This document shows, in pieces, positions 1 to 7,680 of a stretch of 64,000 nt of DNA (positions within the stretch are counted from its first letter, which is position 1; each line of letters starts with the position of its first letter). The position numbers were made by a program, and so were the translations under genes. The stretch is taken from positions 620,001 through 684,000 of the forward strand of contig NZ_CP048407.1 in NCBI RefSeq assembly GCF_003403315.2. The letters run 5' to 3'. Source of the stretch: Thermaerobacter sp. PB12/4term. GTDB lineage: Bacteria; Bacillota; Sulfobacillia; Thermaerobacterales; Thermaerobacteraceae. The notes below the pieces were generated by a model. It made no database searches. It was not told where the DNA came from and saw only the letters and a program-made list of their open reading frames with translations.

Positions 1-63
1 ACTGGATAGGAATATTCCGATTGAGCTGCGGGAAGCACCCGTAGCGGAAGGCAGGTCCAGGAC

Positions 64-963
64 ATGCCGGATATGGAGCGGTCCGCGACACCATGCAAAG
101 GCCTCGGCGGGACGAACCCGGGGGCGGGGCCCGGGCGGGGTGCCTCCGCTCGCGGTGCTGCCGCCCGGACCGGTTCGTCCGGACCGGCGCCCGCCGGCGA
201 GGCGGCCCCGGTGGTGGTGGAACTCGAGGCGATCCATTTCGCCTACGGTACGGAACCTGTGCTGGAGAACGTGTCGCTGGTGGTGCGGCGGGGCGAGTTT
301 CTCGGCCTGGTGGGACCCAACGGTTCGGGGAAGACCACCCTCTTGCGCATCCTGCTGGGCCTCCAGGCGCCCACTCGGGGGCGGGTGCGCCTCTTCGGCG
401 AGGACATCGCCGCCTTTCGCCAGTGGTGGCGGGTGGGCTACGTCCCCCAGCGCCCGGCGGCCCTGGCCGGCGGCTTCCCCGCCACGGTGGAGGAAGTGGT
501 GGCCACCGGGCTGGCGGCGGGTGGCCGTGGCCGGGCCGGCTCCGGCAGTAGCCCCGCCGGACCGCCACCGCCCCGCTCCCCCCGGGAGGCCCTGGCCCTG
601 GTGGGGATGGAGCACCTAGCCCACCGGCCCATCGGCCGGCTTTCCGGCGGGCAGCAGCAGCGGGTCTTCCTGGCCCGGGCCCTGGTCAGCCGCCCGGAGC
701 TTCTGGTGCTGGACGAACCCCTGGAGGGGGTGGATGCGGCCACCCAGGAGCGGTTCTACGGTCTGGTGCGGCGGCTGCGGGAGCAGGAGGGGCTGACGGT
801 CATCATGGTGTCCCATGACATCGGCGTCGTCAGTACCGAGGTCAGCACCCTGGCCTGCCTCAACCGGCGCCTGTTCTTCCACGGGGCGCCGGAAAGGCTG
901 GAGCCCGGTGCCATGGCGGAGCTGTACGGCTTCCCGGTGACCACCGTCGACCACCGCCATTAG
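64..963 (+). CDS. znuC: Metal (Zn/Mn-type) ABC transporter ATP-binding protein
   Basis: ATPase that powers import of a divalent metal, probably zinc, with the permease and binding protein encoded just downstream. The 299-residue product has a disordered Gly/Ala/Pro-rich N-terminus of about 50 residues and then a complete ABC domain: Walker A GPNGSGKT (84-91), ABC signature LSGGQQQR (193-200), Walker B LLVLDEP (213-219) and an H-loop histidine at 251. A Gly/Ser/Pro-rich insert lies at about 153-172. The family is normally about 250 residues, so the true start may be the GTG at 211, which has GCGAGG 8 bases upstream and would remove the odd N-terminus. The family call (ZnuC/AdcC/MntB) rests on domain pattern and neighbours. 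Substrate is inferred from the His-rich binding protein. Confidence 0.85.
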   Translation: MPDMERSATPCKGLGGTNPGAGPGRGASARGAAARTGSSGPAPAGEAAPVVVELEAIHFAYGTEPVLENVSLVVRRGEFLGLVGPNGSGKTTLLRILLGLQAPTRGRVRLFGEDIAAFRQWWRVGYVPQRPAALAGGFPATVEEVVATGLAAGGRGRAGSGSSPAGPPPPRSPREALALVGMEHLAHRPIGRLSGGQQQRVFLARALVSRPELLVLDEPLEGVDAATQERFYGLVRRLREQEGLTVIMVSHDIGVVSTEVSTLACLNRRLFFHGAPERLEPGAMAELYGFPVTTVDHRH

Positions 964-1119
964 GCGGGGTGGCTCGAGGCGGCGGCCCGGCCGGCGCTGG
1001 AGGCCGGAGGTCCGCTGGAGATCGGCGGCGGGCGGGGCTTCCGGCGGCCCGGCCCGGGTCCGACGCCCCGGGGCGGCGGGTCGGGCGGAAGGGCAGGGGA
1101 GTGCCGAACCCAGGAGGAG

Positions 1120-1977
1120 GTGGCCGGGCTGACCGGCCTGGTGGGGATGGTTCAGAGTCTGGCGGGGATGTTTCAGTACGACTTCATGGTCCGCGCCCTG
1201 GTGGCCGGGACCCTGGTGGGCCTGCTGGCGCCGGTGGTCGGGCTCTTCCTTGTGCTGCGGCGCCTCTCGCTGATGGGCGATGCTCTGGCCCACGTGGCCC
1301 TGGCGGGGCTGGCCGGGGGACTCTGGCTGGGGGTGTACCCCACCGGCGCGGCCCTGGGCCTGGCGGCCGCGGCCGGCGCGGCCATGGAGGCCTTGCGCGC
1401 CCGGTACCGGCGGCACGGCGAGCTGGCAGTGGCCATCACCCTGTCGACGGCGGTCGCCCTGGCGGCCGTGTTCTTCAGCCTGGGAGGGACGGCGGGCCTG
1501 GATCTCTTCGCCTACCTGTTCGGCAGCGTGCTGACCGTCGCCCCGGCGGACGTGACGCTGATCGGCGCCCTGACCGTGGTGGTGCTGGCGGTGGTGGCCG
1601 CGCTCTACCGGGACCTGCTGGCCGTCACCCTGGACGAGCAACTGGCGCAGGTGGCGGGCCTGCCTGTGGGCGCGCTCAACGCCCTCTTCACCATGATGGC
1701 GGCGGCCGGAGTGGCGGCCAGCATGCGGGTGGTGGGCGTGCTGCTGGTCTCGTCCCTGATGGTCCTGCCCGTGGCGGCCAGCCTGCAGGTGGCCCGGAGC
1801 TTTCGCGGCGCACTGGGGCTCGCCGTGGTCTTCGCCCAGGCCGCCGTCTGGGTGGGGCTCAGCACGGCCTACTGGATGAACCTGCCCCCCGGCGCCACGG
1901 TGGTGCTGGCGGCGGTGGTGGTGCTGCTGGGCACCCTAGTGGCCAGGCGGGTCTGGCCCGAGCTGGGGCCGGCGTGA
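1120..1977 (+). CDS. znuB: Metal ABC transporter permease (ZnuB/ABC-3 family)
   Basis: Membrane channel subunit of the metal importer. The protein (285 residues from the GTG at 1120) is almost entirely hydrophobic, with about 8 predicted membrane segments. It carries family-typical stretches such as LLAPVVGLFLVLRRLSLMGDALAHVALAG near the N-terminus and VVGVLLVSSLMVLPVAA near the C-terminus. AGGAGG at 1112-1117 sits only 2 bases before the GTG at 1120, so the in-frame GTG at 1141 or ATG at 1147 could also be used. It lies 156 bases after the ATPase and 37 bases before the binding protein on the same strand, consistent with one operon. Confidence 0.87.
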   Translation: MAGLTGLVGMVQSLAGMFQYDFMVRALVAGTLVGLLAPVVGLFLVLRRLSLMGDALAHVALAGLAGGLWLGVYPTGAALGLAAAAGAAMEALRARYRRHGELAVAITLSTAVALAAVFFSLGGTAGLDLFAYLFGSVLTVAPADVTLIGALTVVVLAVVAALYRDLLAVTLDEQLAQVAGLPVGALNALFTMMAAAGVAASMRVVGVLLVSSLMVLPVAASLQVARSFRGALGLAVVFAQAAVWVGLSTAYWMNLPPGATVVLAAVVVLLGTLVARRVWPELGPA

Positions 1978-2014
1978 AGCGGCAGGTTGCGGTGGAAGGG
2001 AGCTGGCCGAAGGG

Positions 2015-3346
2015 ATGAGGGAATGGTTCGACCGGCGAAGGATGGCCAGACAAGGCCCGGCCCGCTGGCCCCGTCTTCCGGAATGGGAGGAGCCTGCCCG
2101 GAGGCGGCGGCCCGCCGGCTCCGGCGGGATCCCGCCTTCCGATCCGGACCGGCCCTCCGGGGCGGCCCGGCGGCCGGGGGAGGTGCCCGCAGCGAGAGGT
2201 GCCCGGCGGGGCCGGGGGCAGCGCCTCCTGCTGGTGGCACTTCTCCTGATCCTGGTGGTGGCGGCGGGCTGTGGAAGGCCGCAGGGGCCGGCTGGGTCCC
2301 AGCGCGACGGCGGAGAGGCCGGTGCGGCGGGGGACCGGCTGCCGGTGGCGGTGACGTTCTACCCCCTGGAGTTCATGACCCGGTTCATCGGTGGCGACCG
2401 GGTGGCGGTCACGCCCCTGATCCCGGCGGGGGCCGACGCCCACCACTGGGAACCGCGGCCGGCCGACGTCCGGGCCGTGGCGGCGGCGCGGGTCTTCATT
2501 TACAACGGGGCGGGGCTTGAGCCCTGGGTGCCCCGCCTGCTGGCGGCCGCCGGCCGGTCCGACCTGGTCCGGGTCGAGGCGACGGCGGGGCTTCCCCTGG
2601 TGCCTGCCGGAACGGCCACCGCGGTGCTGGACGGCGGCGTTGCCGAACCCGGTGCGGGCGGGGCCGGTGAGGGCGGCCGCGGCGGGGATGCGGGCGGCGA
2701 AACCGGCGGCCATGGCGACCATGGTACCCACGAGGAGGGCCGTGCCGCCCCGGGCGACGACCACGGCGACGCCCATGGCCGGCCGGGGGCTGGGGGCGAG
2801 CCGTTGCCCGGCGGCGCACCCGACCCCCACGTCTGGCTGGATCCGGCCCTGGCCGCCCAGCAGGCGCAGGCCATCGCCCGGGGCCTGGCCCAGGCCGATC
2901 CGCAGCACCGGGCGGAGTACCTGCGGCGGGGCGAGGAACTGGCCGGCCGGCTGAACGATCTGGCCGCCGGTTACCGCCGGCTGGGGACCTGCCCGCGGCG
3001 GGAACTGGTGATCACCCACGCCTTCCTGACCTACCCCGCCCATCGCTACGGCCTGGTGCAGGTGCCCCTCTACGGGCTGTCGGCGGAGAGCGAGCCGGGC
3101 CCGCGGCAGCTGGCGGCGGTGGCTGCGTTCATCCGGCAGCGGCGGGTGCCCTACATCCTGGTCGAACCCGGCCGCACCGGCGGGGCCGCGGCGACCCTGG
3201 CCAGGGAAACCGGGGCCCAGCTGCTGGAGATCCATCCCCTGGAGGCGCTGACGAGCGCCGACCGCCAGGCGGGCCGCGACTTTCTCGACCTGCTGCAGCA
3301 AAACCTGGTGAGCCTGCGGCAGGCGCTGGGGTGTGACGGCAGCTAG
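2015..3346 (+). CDS. znuA: Zinc-type ABC transporter substrate-binding lipoprotein
   Basis: Extracellular metal-binding lipoprotein of the cluster A-I (ZnuA/AdcA) type. A hydrophobic segment followed by VVAAGCG gives a lipobox at about residues 72-88. Downstream are the expected metal-ligand motifs: DAHHWEP (His at 143-144), DPHVWLDP (His at 272) and ITHAF (His at 335). Between the first two lies a His/Asp/Gly-rich loop (about 225-265), typical of zinc-specific members and probably a metal-collecting loop. The ATG at 2015 leaves about 70 residues before the signal peptide, which is too long. The in-frame GTG at 2183 gives a normal signal sequence but GGGGGAGG directly abuts it, so the start is uncertain. 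Function is well supported; zinc versus manganese is inferred. Confidence 0.87.
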   Translation: MREWFDRRRMARQGPARWPRLPEWEEPARRRRPAGSGGIPPSDPDRPSGAARRPGEVPAARGARRGRGQRLLLVALLLILVVAAGCGRPQGPAGSQRDGGEAGAAGDRLPVAVTFYPLEFMTRFIGGDRVAVTPLIPAGADAHHWEPRPADVRAVAAARVFIYNGAGLEPWVPRLLAAAGRSDLVRVEATAGLPLVPAGTATAVLDGGVAEPGAGGAGEGGRGGDAGGETGGHGDHGTHEEGRAAPGDDHGDAHGRPGAGGEPLPGGAPDPHVWLDPALAAQQAQAIARGLAQADPQHRAEYLRRGEELAGRLNDLAAGYRRLGTCPRRELVITHAFLTYPAHRYGLVQVPLYGLSAESEPGPRQLAAVAAFIRQRRVPYILVEPGRTGGAAATLARETGAQLLEIHPLEALTSADRQAGRDFLDLLQQNLVSLRQALGCDGS

Positions 3347-3552
3347 CACCGCGCCGTCCGCCGGCGCGTGCCTAACGCCAGCGCCGTACCGGCTGCCACC
3401 GCTGCACCGAGCCAGCGCGGCGACGGCGCCGGCAGGGAATATCCTTCGGGTCGCGAAGTACGGTCCAGCTCGCGGCGCCATGCCGGTCCCGGCCGTGGCG
3501 GGCAGCAGCCCGGCGGCGGGCCCGGAGGTGCCGCAGGGGAGGCGAAGGCACG

Positions 3553-4851
3553 TTGAAGGGTGCGCTGGGGTATCTGGTGCTCCTGAGCCTTGCCCACCTG
3601 GTGACCGACCTGAACCAGGGCGGCATGCCCGCCCTGCTGCCCCAGGTGAAGGAGAGCTACGGCCTCACCTACGCTCAGCTCGGCGTCGTCATGCTGGTGC
3701 TCAACATCACCTCCTCGCTCATCCAGCCGGTCTTCGGATACTGGAGCGACAAGCGGCCCCAGGGGTGGCTGGTGGTGGCGGGACCCCTGCTGGCGGCGCT
3801 GGGGTTGGGGCTGGTGGGATACGCCCGCAGCTATGAGGGCGTGCTGCTGGCGGCCATCCTGTGCGGTATCGGCATCGCCCTCTTCCACCCCGAGGGGGCG
3901 CGGGCGGCCCGGGGCGTGTCGGGAGGCCAGCGCGCCACGGCCATGTCGATCTTTTCCGTGGGCGGCAACCTGGGGTTTGCCCTGGGGCCTGTGGCGGCGT
4001 CGATGGTCGTTGGCCTGTGGGGGCCCGAGGGGCTGGGATGGCTGGTTCTACCGGCCGTGGTGCTGGCTGCGGCCATGGTGGCCGCCCTGCCCGGGATGAA
4101 GCGGCTGGAGCAGGAGGCAGCCCTGCACGAGGCGGCCCGGCGGGCGGCAGCCGCGGCGGGACCCGCCGGCAACCGCCATGGGGCGCCCGCCGGAGATCGG
4201 CAGGGCCGGCCCCAGCCGCCTCAGGGCGGGTCATCCGGAGCCGGGGAGACCAACTGGCTGGCCGAACTGCTGCTCATCGGGGTGGTCGGCACGCGCTCGT
4301 GGCTGCAGTTCGGCGTCCTCACCCTGATGCCGTTCCTGTACCTGGAAAAGGCGGGGCCGGATGGGGTGTCCACGGGCGTTCTGCTTTTCGTCTTTCTCGT
4401 CGCGGGGGCGGTGGGGACCCTGGTGGGTGGGCCCCTGGCGGACCGCATCGGTACGCGGAGGGTACTGCTCGGTTCCATGGCCGTGCTGATCCCGCTGCAC
4501 TGGGGCCTGGTGCACGGGCCGGCGTGGGCCACGCTGCCGCTGCTGGCGGCCACCGGATTTGCCCTGGTGGCCACCTTCAGCATCACCCTGGTGATGAGCC
4601 AGGACTTCATGCCGCGCTACGTGGCGGTGGCCTCGGGGCTCAACACCGGCTTCTCCATCGGCCTCGGGGGCATCGGCGCCGCGGCCCTGGGCGCCCTGGC
4701 GGACCGGTGGGGGCTGGAGACGACCCTGTCCGTCATGGTGCTGCTGCCGGTCACCGGACTCTTGCTGACCCTCCTGGTGCCGGTGCCCGAGCGGGACCGC
4801 CGGCAGCGGCAGCTGGAGGCTGCGGGCCGGCCGCGGCCGGCGGAGACGTAG
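3553..4851 (+). CDS. MFS transporter, fosmidomycin-resistance (Fsr)-like
   Basis: Twelve-helix major facilitator of 432 residues. The N-terminal segment with VTDLNQGGMPALLPQVKESYGL and the GIGIALFHPEGARAA stretch in helix 4 resemble the Fsr/fosmidomycin resistance branch of MFS exporters. A central cytoplasmic loop (about 195-230) is rich in Gly, Pro and Ala. Start is TTG at 3553 with GGGGAGG at 3536-3542. It follows the metal-binding lipoprotein by about 200 bases on the same strand and could share its transcript. The actual substrate is unknown; Fsr homologues are often annotated only as MFS efflux proteins. Confidence 0.75.
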   Translation: MKGALGYLVLLSLAHLVTDLNQGGMPALLPQVKESYGLTYAQLGVVMLVLNITSSLIQPVFGYWSDKRPQGWLVVAGPLLAALGLGLVGYARSYEGVLLAAILCGIGIALFHPEGARAARGVSGGQRATAMSIFSVGGNLGFALGPVAASMVVGLWGPEGLGWLVLPAVVLAAAMVAALPGMKRLEQEAALHEAARRAAAAAGPAGNRHGAPAGDRQGRPQPPQGGSSGAGETNWLAELLLIGVVGTRSWLQFGVLTLMPFLYLEKAGPDGVSTGVLLFVFLVAGAVGTLVGGPLADRIGTRRVLLGSMAVLIPLHWGLVHGPAWATLPLLAATGFALVATFSITLVMSQDFMPRYVAVASGLNTGFSIGLGGIGAAALGALADRWGLETTLSVMVLLPVTGLLLTLLVPVPERDRRQRQLEAAGRPRPAET

Positions 4852-5010
4852 GGGCCGGCCGGCATCCGGGGCGCGCGAACCGCCGGGAGCCGGCGGAAGC
4901 GGCCGGGAGCGGTGTGGCCACGAGCGGCCCGGTCGGGACGGTCCGGCGCGGGGCGTCCGGACCGCCTTGCGCCCCTTCCCGGACGGGATCAGACATGATG
5001 GTGACGCCTC

Positions 5011-5037
5011 GCCGTGGCCGGTGCTGCCGGCCACGGC
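5011..5037 (-). terminator. Hairpin after the small membrane protein gene
   Basis: An 11-base perfect inverted repeat GCCGTGGCCGG / CCGGCCACGGC with a 5-base loop, beginning 2 bases after the stop codon of the minus-strand gene at 5039. There is no clear T-tract on the minus strand, so it may be a weak terminator or an mRNA 3'-end stabiliser. Confidence 0.5.
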
Positions 5038-5038
5038 G

Positions 5039-5257
5039 TCACTCCTCCCACCGCGTGCGCCACACAAGGATGATGGACACGACGAGGGCCAAAATCGCTT
5101 CGATCGTGCCAAGGGAAGCGTGCTGCGTCTTTCCGATCGTTCCAAATGGAAACGTGTAAGTGAGGGGTCCGGGTTCGAGCCCTACAGCTCCCAAAGCCAC
5201 GTAGAGCAAATGGAAGACAAGGACGAGAATGATCGTCAACGACCACTTGGGCGGCAT
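5039..5257 (-). CDS. Small two-helix membrane protein, unknown function
   Basis: A 72-residue protein starting at the ATG at 5257, preceded on the minus strand by AGGGGGT at a spacing of about 6. A longer open frame continues upstream but has no better start. It has a positively charged N-terminus (MPPKW), a first membrane segment (SLTIILVLVFHLLYVALGAV), a polar loop containing EPGPLTYTFPFGT, and a second segment (IEAILALVVSIILVW) ending in RTRWEE. I do not recognise the family. It lies opposite to and just upstream of the SCO and PCuAC copper genes, so a role near cytochrome oxidase assembly is possible but unproven. Confidence 0.6.
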   Translation of the reverse strand: MPPKWSLTIILVLVFHLLYVALGAVGLEPGPLTYTFPFGTIGKTQHASLGTIEAILALVVSIILVWRTRWEE

Positions 5258-5528
5258 GATCGCACCCCCTGGCATCCATCGGAGGACCCCGAGGCCGTGT
5301 CCCTCCGGGGTGAGGCCCCTTAGGATCGCCGCCCCCCAGGGATCTCGTCTTCTTGAAACCCAGTCTATGGCAACTCGTTCCATCGGGCCAGAACCGGATG
5401 CGCTCCGGGAGCGACCGGGCTTACACTGGAGTCGGCGGCAGATTCCCCGGTGGCGATACCCGTGGTGACCCGGGTGCCCCATGGGGAGCACCCGGGCGCC
5501 CAGCTACCGGTGGCGAGGGGGCGATGCG

Positions 5529-6212
5529 ATGCGCAGGCGATGGTGGCTTGCACTCGCTGGCCTGGCGGTGGTCGCCGTCGTGGCCCTGGTGGTGCTGCAA
5601 ACGGGAGCCGGCTGGGATCCGCGCCCCAATGGCCCCGCGACTCCGGCCCCCGAGCCGGCGGCCGGCCCGGGCGACAGCAAGGGCGAGGGCGGCTTTCGCG
5701 GCATGACCCTGCTCGATCCGCAGCCGGCCCCCGATTTCACGCTGCCGGCGGCCGATGGTTCGACCTTCCGCCTGGCCGATCAGCGCGGCAAGATCGTTCT
5801 GCTCTTCTTCGGCTACACCTACTGTCCTGACGTCTGTCCGGCCACCCTGGCCGTATGGCGGGAGCTGGCGGACCGCTTGCGGGACGATGCTGACAGCGTC
5901 CGTATGGTGTTCGTCACCGTCGACCCCGAGCGGGATACGCCCGAGCGGCTGCGGGAGCACCTGCCCCAGTTCGGCCGGCACATCGTCGGCCTGACGGGGA
6001 CGCGGGAGCAACTGCGGCCCGTGTGGGATGCTTACGGCGTGAAGCCCGAGCGCATCGAGCTGCCTGAGAGCTCCATGAAGTACGCGGTGGCCCACCCGGC
6101 CCAGGTGTACCTGATCGACCAGGAAGGGCGCCAGCGCCTCCTCTATCCCCTGGGCTTCACCGCCGAGGACATCGAGGCGGACATCCGGTTGCTGCTGGCG
6201 CAGGGGAATTGA
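5529..6212 (+). CDS. SCO1/SenC-type copper chaperone for cytochrome c oxidase
   Basis: Membrane-anchored thioredoxin-fold protein that delivers copper to, or reduces, the CuA centre of cytochrome c oxidase. The 227-residue product has an N-terminal anchor (WWLALAGLAVVAVVALVVL), a linker, then the SCO domain with CPDVC (Cys at 99 and 103) and the third copper ligand in AVAHPAQ (His at 189). Start is the ATG at 5529, preceded by GAGGGGG; the frame is open further upstream but without a suitable site. The next gene, 83 bases downstream, is a PCuAC copper carrier that acts in the same pathway, so the pair is probably one transcript. All metal ligands are present, so it should be functional. Confidence 0.88.
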   Translation: MRRRWWLALAGLAVVAVVALVVLQTGAGWDPRPNGPATPAPEPAAGPGDSKGEGGFRGMTLLDPQPAPDFTLPAADGSTFRLADQRGKIVLLFFGYTYCPDVCPATLAVWRELADRLRDDADSVRMVFVTVDPERDTPERLREHLPQFGRHIVGLTGTREQLRPVWDAYGVKPERIELPESSMKYAVAHPAQVYLIDQEGRQRLLYPLGFTAEDIEADIRLLLAQGN

Positions 6213-6295
6213 ACCCGGCCTATAGCCTGTTACGGTCGATCCTGGCCCGGCGACTGCCCGGCCATGGGTCGCCTTGACCTGAGAGGAGGGCCGTA

Positions 6296-6850
6296 ATGGT
6301 GCGATCGTTGCGGAACGTCATGCGCTTTCGCTTTCTGGTGCTCGCCGGCGCCGTGGCCATCGTCCTCGGCGCCCTGGCAGGCTGCGGCGGCCAGGCCGGG
6401 TCGACCCGGCAACCTGCGCCCGGTGGCGGTGCCGAGCAGGCCGGCGGGCCCGGGGTGACGATCACCGATGCCTGGGTACGGGCGGCCGCTGAGGGTGACA
6501 TGTCGGCGGCTTATTTCACCGTGACGAACCAGGGCAAATCCGCGGTCCGCCTCACCGGCGTGAGCACCGGCGTCGCGGGCGAGGCGGAGGTTCACGAGAG
6601 CGTGCAGGAAGGGAACACGGTGCGCATGCAGCCCGTCGCTGCCGTGGAGATCCCGGCCGGCGGCCGCGTCACCTTCGCCCCCGGCGGATACCACGTGATG
6701 CTCATGGACCTGAAGCAGGCCCTGCATCCCGGGGACCGGGTCGACCTGACCCTGGTCTTCGAGGGCGGCCTGGAGGTGCCGGTGACCGCGGAGGTCCGGG
6801 ACGCGGCCGGCACGGGCGCCGGTGGAGGGGAGCATTCGGGAGGGCACTGA
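6296..6850 (+). CDS. PCu(A)C-family copper chaperone lipoprotein
   Basis: Extracytoplasmic Cu(I) carrier that passes copper to SCO or directly to the CuA site. The 184-residue protein has a lipoprotein signal (FLVLAGAVAIVLGALAGCG) and the exact family metal-binding pattern H-x10-M-x21-H-x-M, with His100, Met111, His133 and Met135. Start is ATG at 6296 with GAGAGGAGGG upstream. The C-terminus ends in a Gly/His-rich tail (GGGEHSGGH) that could add a weak metal site. It follows the SCO gene on the same strand, and together they form a compact copper delivery module. Confidence 0.9.
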   Translation: MVRSLRNVMRFRFLVLAGAVAIVLGALAGCGGQAGSTRQPAPGGGAEQAGGPGVTITDAWVRAAAEGDMSAAYFTVTNQGKSAVRLTGVSTGVAGEAEVHESVQEGNTVRMQPVAAVEIPAGGRVTFAPGGYHVMLMDLKQALHPGDRVDLTLVFEGGLEVPVTAEVRDAAGTGAGGGEHSGGH

Positions 6851-7170
6851 CGCGCCGGCCGATGGCCATCGCGCCGCCCCGCCCTGGGGCCTGAACCAGC
6901 GGGGGCCGGGGCGCCCCCACTAGAGAGACGCCTCGGCCGCACCGCTTGGGCTTGGCCGGTTGCGCGGATTCGTGCCCGAACCCGCTGGTAAGGCCGGGGC
7001 TTTTGCGCGCGATGGAGGTTCGCGATGGATGCCTCAGCGCGGCCTCCGACCCCGCCCGATCGGGCCGCCGTCGCCGTGGTCGGCCGGGCCGCTGCGGACC
7101 TTCGCGCCTCACCTCGCGCCGGGGGAGGGTATCCCTGGGGCTGGCGCTTGGGGATGCGCTGCGTTCCTCC
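6851..7170. other. Intergenic region between converging copper and hsp20 genes
   Basis: About 320 bases with no convincing gene. It contains a short GC hairpin (GGGGGC / GCCCCC at 6901-6918) about 50 bases after the PCuAC stop that may act as a terminator. Nothing else is recognised. Confidence 0.5.
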
Positions 7171-7638
7171 CTACGCCCCGGTCACCGGCACGCGCCGCCC
7201 GCGCCCCTGATCCTGTAACTTGGGGATCTCGACCCGCAGCACGCCGTTCCGGCAGCGGGCCTGCGCCCCCTCGGGGTTGACCCGCTCCGGCAGCGGCACC
7301 ACCCGGTGGAACCGGCCGAAGCGCCGCTCCATCAGATAGTAGCCGTCGCCCTCGTTGCGGGTCTCGCGCCGGGTCTCGGAGCGGATCACCACCCGGTCTT
7401 CGTAGACGTCCAGCTGGATATCCTCCGGCTCGACCCCTGGCATCTCCGCTTCAACGACCACCTTGTCCCCGGCGTCGGTGACGTCCACGGAAGGGCGCTG
7501 GCCGAAGGCCCAGTCCGCCTCGCCATCAAATGCGCGCCAGAAATCCCACGGGCGCCAGAACATCTCACGCCAGCTGCTCAGGCCGCGGCCGGCAGGCGCG
7601 GGCCACGACCAGCGGTCCAGGTCGGTGCGCATGCCCAC
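7171..7638 (-). CDS. hsp20: Hsp20/alpha-crystallin small heat shock protein
   Basis: ATP-independent holdase chaperone that binds unfolding proteins. The 155-residue product has a Trp/Arg-rich N-terminal region (about 1-45) and then an alpha-crystallin domain. That domain includes PSVDVTDAGDKVVVEAEMPG, RRFGRFHRVVPLPERVN and a conserved NGVLRVEIPK element near the end. The GTG at 7638 is preceded by AGGAGGTG at 6 bases; ATG at 7632 and GTG at 7647 are alternatives. It stands next to a minus-strand ATPase gene with about 40 bases between the ATPase stop and this start, so this gene could be read from the ATPase transcript as well as its own promoter. Confidence 0.9.
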   Translation of the reverse strand: MGMRTDLDRWSWPAPAGRGLSSWREMFWRPWDFWRAFDGEADWAFGQRPSVDVTDAGDKVVVEAEMPGVEPEDIQLDVYEDRVVIRSETRRETRNEGDGYYLMERRFGRFHRVVPLPERVNPEGAQARCRNGVLRVEIPKLQDQGRGRRVPVTGA

Positions 7639-7680
7639 GCGGACCACCTCCTGTCCATCGGTGCAGGCGGGCCGTTCCCG

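Noticed and set aside
9-18. GGAATATTCC palindrome near the left edge as a zinc operator
   Set aside because: It does not resemble known Zur boxes, and the upstream context is cut off by the window edge.
5160-5195. A tRNA-like T-arm (GGGTTCGAGCCC)
   Set aside because: The arms do not form a 5-base T-stem and no anticodon arm or acceptor stem fits. The sequence lies within the small membrane protein gene.
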